DNA of 8,092 nt, taken from Globobulimina sp. Taxonomy: Eukaryota > Foraminifera > Rotaliida. The stretch is taken from positions 1 to 8,092 of the forward strand of contig PIVH01000096.1 of NCBI GenBank assembly GCA_003354225.1, read 5' to 3'. Positions 7,701 to 8,092 of this stretch are shown piece after piece; positions within the stretch are counted from its first letter, which is position 1; each line of letters opens with the position of its first letter. A model generated the notes under the pieces. That model was not told where the DNA came from and made no database searches. It was given only the letters and a program-made list of their open reading frames with translations. The position numbers were made by a program, and so were the translations under genes.

Positions 7701-7781
7701 CCCAAGGCCCAACCTAAAATAGAAACAACAGTGCTCTTACGGGCCCAACAAGAAGCTCAACGAAATTACCAGCAATTATGA
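1779..7781 (+). CDS. gag-pol: Gag-Pol polyprotein: coiled coil, capsid, protease, RT, RNase H (ends at second in-frame TGA)
   Basis: The main open segment, 2,000 codons up to the second TGA, is the core of a Ty3/gypsy polyprotein. In order it holds the end of the coiled coil (to about 2060), an acidic Glu/Asp cluster (about 2247-2285), Gln/Arg-rich low complexity, a Pro/Gly tract (3027-3117), the capsid domain (3249-3830), a basic Pro/Ser-rich linker, an aspartic protease (4566-4905), a long spacer with a beta-rich segment (5436-5729), RT (6177-6830), and RNase H (about 7083-7460). Capsid and Pol are in the same frame with no stop between them, so this is a fused Gag-Pol rather than two ORFs joined by frameshift. 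If translated alone in a eukaryote, the first ATG is at 1857; the GTG at 1785 would not be used. It is more likely the continuation of the upstream segment. The protein is released by its own protease in known relatives. Confidence 0.9.
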   Translation, partial: RRVAELEAQQVVYPELEEAAQRERAEMQVQNEALQNQIRILEERVEEVDPFELRFYRRRCEELSGILRRVDEGGLTELQEARESLREVDLINQQPSEAERAGLRPFRAAEGGTGERRIRTATDNLPITTGIRTDQGPPLEEMESETVFRPIERQELEEDRDEEEEDSDEHSHTSTAVRRPRGVVPRDASPRMDSTERIDRRRERNAGFELDSEHVEEQGSTCGHFNRRTNVEERSPQLDVQYTQMRTQMQNMYQVMQAQQQRINELEEDQRYRFHALGRQGAESQYTRVPDTPVFQRQNAGLQAPDSGNFNRPNTEQGENTLPRPQPVYEPEWQRRENEDRMRQEAVLRLREQQELLTNRRPASGIAAAEQRRQTVRNVVNGNEGNEPSQRPPRQRTNVPRQTCCPEENVAPNRRPPPGGGPPGGPGGGGGGPPGGPYGGPYGPGPDRIPEETGRGAAGGSQSRTSAPAATQVTPTPSRTCQPEHGPNPAAMLATALNEFGQQLTRLRENDGQAPTWVKSGQLVKEFNPTRDDIKQWLAIFELMCTYLHVEDDITKIAFLTTKVPAECLTIIQSQPAEDMEDYDGIKRLLILRYADQRTPAERIEEISTLKQGNDTVQEYVRRFESTLTKCWPNRAAEANNPLLINAFKNGLKPRVRACLRLMSQPPNVTIQRMYADATKAETTANDADMNVLFGNDSKTTTRPERKVEPRSAPATVPFSRPVRTEPGVGRNLYTPGGVIKPNGFIENREEWNVWLKAHAPNPDFARSTEAFDRAKQRYEELQTESRPVSPRPPTPLRKMRTNDPIEEQSKEGMQEAVNRDVLPDHFKNFYDLVNEIHGKVTWELLQDFSSRVSNDLLTARQGGDLPSSSGVEVPKSILSNKTESQSNVTKAPESQTPDLTVASEPKVKFNKAVKRIHFNAGFQNLPCLGPVDTIEGTVYQKDIRIFIDNGASMNIAGPKLVAHIARRRGSKGVVYPLAKPIEVHGWTSQLDKLTEVVTFDLIYDGWTYRIVAYVDMNCEHELTLGQPGIATLPLGLVNLNTRTLISKKLPQDRHYFDYMDVPDENVVEFTEELPEPASNFATDEFRQDPTLLNLIDDKDMAGLRVSNERTPVSSEQSERKYTEYPNEWLEPVTYDAYPVEPTSGKPYGIPQVSTDRPKPKDKMADVIIRIGVESQKVRARTHSTACQANMVEVATPELPKEEGPTNGLTTAPKAKQPRNTIVAHFKLRRQVVLQPETSKRVRVQFDQPISKGKDLLFDPNPSLADEDIASPTSLIHIHRKGESMIMLENPSNLPVLLPKGTEVGTAEPYQTVLIPTEEELNKNEGPATNQTTQTDNLTDQTEETLKNNVDLLLTGAQKDYTAESRIFKIQNMAVTGQWTEHTAKKHLQTAFAAETAENAYNKTRTTLEEVLKPLTQEERLAKLKEQTDLSHLEPKLAEKVMTWILDHNDCFSLSNDDLGECELFKHEIDTGDAKPVRIPMRRLPHALISIVEEEIKSLLQAGIIRPSFSDWCSPIVPVIKKDGSIRVCVDFRALNKLSRRDEYPLPRIDELLDAIGVIRPKYFCKLDFTKGFHQMKMHPNSMCKTAFRCHLGMFEYTRVPFGVTNGPATFQRMVQFVIKDIDPRRVYNYLDDIVIIAETWDKMSQLLDQVLKRLAEVNLKLKPSKCEWCKTEVIYLGFLVNENGIQTDPEKIAAVAKWPRPTTVKQVRSFVGFCSYYRRFVYNFAKIAAPLHKLLKKDLPFEWEDAQEMAFLELRKRLTSTPVLAFPDFDRPFILDIDASSIALGAVLYQENEKLERHPIAFVSRSTLDYEGKYSATDVECCGLVFALNKLCVYLYRHQVIVITDHQALQCLQKTTELKGRLYRWAMQIQEINPLIVYRPGRQNEPADALSRVDQEYEEPKEGEVLGISMTPLEHAQPYSELIKSVPTGGEKAILASRQIQDDRPLNSRRQLLQYRVRSVLKWTDGNYEEIRSPKAQPKIETTVLLRAQQEAQRNYQQL
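3027..3117 (+). repeat. Pro/Gly-rich tract with short direct DNA repeats
   Basis: The tract encodes about 30 residues, almost all Pro and Gly, with two Gly-Gly-Pro-Tyr units. At DNA level a 20-base unit occurs at 3036-3055 and again at 3069-3088 without mismatch, and an 11-base unit at 3084-3094 recurs at 3096-3106. It probably serves as a flexible hinge between the coiled coil and the capsid, and may vary in length by slippage between copies (inference). Confidence 0.85.
3249..3830 (+). other. Gag capsid domain (retrotransposon gag family)
   Basis: About 190 residues with the pattern of the Retrotrans_gag family: Trp at 3387 in a Gln-Trp-Leu-x-x-Phe context, an alpha-helical hydrophobic core, and the Gln-rich major-homology-like stretch with Glu-Tyr-Val-Arg-Arg-Phe at 3633-3650. 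It should form the particle shell around the element's RNA. No Cys-Cys-His-Cys zinc knuckle follows it before the protease. Confidence 0.85.
3986..3993 (+). other. Run of eight G after four C, slippery-like site between capsid and protease
   Basis: Bases 3982-3985 are C and 3986-3993 are G. In the coding frame this reads G-GGG-GGG, which has the form of a -1 slippery heptamer. The zero frame continues into protease. A -1 slip would stop at TAA 4103-4105, and a +1 slip at TAA 3994-3996. Either would give a Gag ending after the capsid. Function is speculative; the run is also prone to sequencing error. Confidence 0.35.
4566..4905 (+). other. Retropepsin-like aspartic protease domain with a DNGA active site
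   Basis: About 113 residues. The catalytic motif is Ile-Phe-Ile-Asp-Asn-Gly-Ala-Ser, with the aspartate at 4623-4625. A flap-like segment follows with Pro-Ile-Glu-Val-His-Gly-Trp near 4720, then the C-terminal hydrophobic-hydrophobic-Gly motif, Glu-Leu-Thr-Leu-Gly-Gln, near 4842-4859. Retroelement proteases act as dimers, each giving one Asp, and cut the polyprotein. The usual motif is Asp-Thr/Ser-Gly; here Asn (AAC) stands in the middle position. That may be a family variant or a one-base change that weakens the enzyme. Confidence 0.8.
5436..5729 (+). other. Beta-rich pre-RT segment of Pol
   Basis: About 98 residues alternating hydrophobic and polar, ending in Leu-Glu-Asn-Pro-Ser-Asn-Leu-Pro-Val-x-Leu-Pro-Lys-Gly-Thr-x-Val-Gly. 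A similar Asn-Pro-Ser...Pro-Val...Lys-Gly-Thr...Gly pattern lies between protease and RT in many animal Ty3/gypsy polyproteins. No catalytic residues are evident and its role is not settled. Confidence 0.55.
6177..6830 (+). other. Reverse transcriptase domain, catalytic residues present
   Basis: About 218 residues of an RVT_1-type RT, which copies element RNA into DNA in the particle. Visible motifs in order: Lys-Lys-Asp-Gly-Ser-Ile-Arg-Val-Cys-Val-Asp-Phe-Arg-Ala-Leu-Asn (about 6342-6389), Lys-Leu-Asp-Phe with the first catalytic Asp at 6480-6482, Gly-Phe-His-Gln, Pro-Phe-Gly-Val-Thr-Asn-Gly-Pro-Ala-Thr-Phe-Gln, Tyr-Leu-Asp-Asp at 6666-6677 with the two other Asp, and Tyr-Leu-Gly-Phe near 6804. 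The usual Asn-Ala-Pro-Ala is Asn-Gly-Pro-Ala here. No stop or frameshift interrupts it, so it looks functional. Confidence 0.97.
6831..7460 (+). other. RT connection region and RNase H domain
   Basis: The connection after RT carries the typical Val-Arg-Ser-Phe-Val-Gly-Phe-Cys-Ser-Tyr-Tyr-Arg-Arg-Phe run near 6900-6941 and the Pro-Leu-His-Lys-Leu-Leu-Lys motif. RNase H starts near 7083. Its acidic set is visible: Asp at 7113 (Asp-Ala-Ser), Glu at 7239 (Val-Glu-Cys), Asp at 7314 (Thr-Asp-His-Gln) and Asp at 7443 (Pro-Ala-Asp-Ala-Leu-Ser-Arg). It degrades the RNA strand of the RNA:DNA hybrid during reverse transcription. The domain is of usual length and appears intact. Confidence 0.93.
7779..7781 (+). 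other. In-frame TGA stop 2 between RNase H and integrase
   Basis: TGA in the same frame as the downstream integrase segment, in the context TTA-TGA-AAG. It falls in the linker after RNase H. A CGA-to-TGA change in an arginine-rich stretch is the simplest reading. The A after the stop makes it a poorer readthrough candidate than the first stop. Confidence 0.9.
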
Positions 7782-8092
7782 AAGACACGTCAAGTATCTT
7801 CCGACAAAACCAACTCAAATCGCAACCAAGAGTCTGAAACAGACGAAGAAATGCCACCTATTCGCATCTATCAAATGGCCAAAAATGAACAACGACAAGA
7901 TGCAGAATTATGCCAAATTATGGACTTTTTAAAAGATAATAAATTACCCACGAAACAAGAAGATGCAGCTAAAATTGTCAAACTGAGCGATCAATATTTG
8001 TTGTATAATGAAGTCTTGTATTACGACAGAAATGAACAATCAGAATATTCACATCAAAACTTCAATATTCAACCCATGAGAGTCGTAGTACC
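7782..8092 (+). CDS. Integrase N-terminal part, continuation of Gag-Pol (3' partial)
   Basis: The frame reopens right after the second TGA and runs 103 codons to the window end without a stop. The first 23 codons are a Ser/Asn/Gln-rich linker; the first ATG is at 7851. Then comes the pre-integrase helix typical of Ty3/gypsy elements, with Gln-x-Asp-x-Glu-Leu at about 7896-7913 followed by Phe-Leu-Lys, then a Tyr-Leu-Leu-Tyr-Asn-Glu-Val-Leu-Tyr-Tyr block (about 7998-8027) and Met-Arg-Val-Val-Val-Pro at 8073-8090. In relatives this last motif stands just before the His-His-Cys-Cys zinc-binding segment, which lies beyond the edge, as does the Asp-Asp-Glu catalytic core. Integrase would insert the cDNA in the host genome. 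Without readthrough or repair of the stop it is not made from the Gag-Pol frame. Confidence 0.8.

Larger units (their letters stand above)
1..8092 (+). mobile_element. Ty3/gypsy-type LTR retrotransposon, internal coding region, both ends outside the window
   Basis: The whole window is the inside of one LTR retrotransposon. Domain order on the + strand is gag capsid, aspartic protease, reverse transcriptase, RNase H, integrase start. Integrase after RNase H is the Ty3/gypsy order, whereas Ty1/copia elements place integrase before RT. The frame is open at base 3 and still open at the last full codon, so start, LTRs, primer-binding site, polypurine tract and any env lie outside. The coding frame is intact apart from two TGA codons, which points to a young or recently active copy. 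Clade within Ty3/gypsy was not resolved; an unusually long Gag and a missing zinc knuckle are distinctive. An errantivirus-like element with env cannot be excluded because the 3' end is missing. Confidence 0.95.

Noticed and set aside
1776-7781. A variant genetic code with TGA read as tryptophan
   Set aside because: TGG is used for Trp throughout, and TGA occurs only twice in 2,696 codons. Both fall where arginine would fit, not at conserved Trp positions.
1-8092. LTRs, primer-binding site, CRISPR array, tRNA or rRNA
   Set aside because: No long terminal direct repeat, tRNA-complementary stretch, spaced short-repeat array or RNA gene pattern was seen. Coding sequence fills the window from base 3 to the end.
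1-8092. An undescribed bacterial or phage system
   Set aside because: The domain order and motifs are those of a eukaryotic Ty3/gypsy retrotransposon, with no ribosome-binding sites or operon layout.

Overview
The window is a eukaryotic, almost certainly invertebrate, LTR retrotransposon of the Ty3/gypsy (Metaviridae) type, caught inside its coding region. Neither LTR, nor a primer-binding site, polypurine tract or env gene, lies in the 8,092 bases. The element is read on the + strand only. The calls rest on the domain order capsid, aspartic protease, reverse transcriptase, RNase H, start of integrase, and on recognisable catalytic motifs (YLDD in RT, an Asp/Glu/Asp/Asp set in RNase H). The host cannot be named. 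The A-rich coding strand, heavy use of CGA for arginine and abundant CpG fit a genome without strong CpG methylation, such as many nematodes, arthropods or other small invertebrates, but this is inference.

Layout: one reading frame (codons starting at multiples of three, from base 3) runs through the whole window, 2,696 codons, and is open beyond both edges. Only two stops interrupt it, both TGA, at 1776-1778 and 7779-7781. There are no frameshifts and no TAA or TAG. Bases 3-720 encode a disordered, charged Ser/Pro-rich stretch. About 735-2060 encodes a long Glu/Arg/Gln-rich coiled coil that carries on across the first TGA. Then come an acidic and low-complexity region, further short helical segments, a Pro/Gly tract (3027-3117), the gag capsid domain (about 3249-3830), a linker with no zinc knuckle, the protease (about 4566-4905), a long spacer holding a beta-rich pre-RT segment (5436-5729), RT (about 6177-6830), a connection region and RNase H (to about 7460). 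After the second TGA comes the N-terminal part of integrase, cut by the window end.

By family knowledge, Gag forms the particle, protease cleaves the polyprotein, RT/RNase H copies the RNA and integrase inserts the DNA. The most notable points are the very long coiled-coil extension in front of the capsid (more than 1,080 codons), the first stop in a UGA-CGG context with a small hairpin directly after it (possible readthrough, or a simple CGA-to-TGA mutation), a C4G8 slippery-like run between capsid and protease, and a DNGA instead of DTGA/DSGA protease active site. No host gene, RNA gene or other independent gene was seen.
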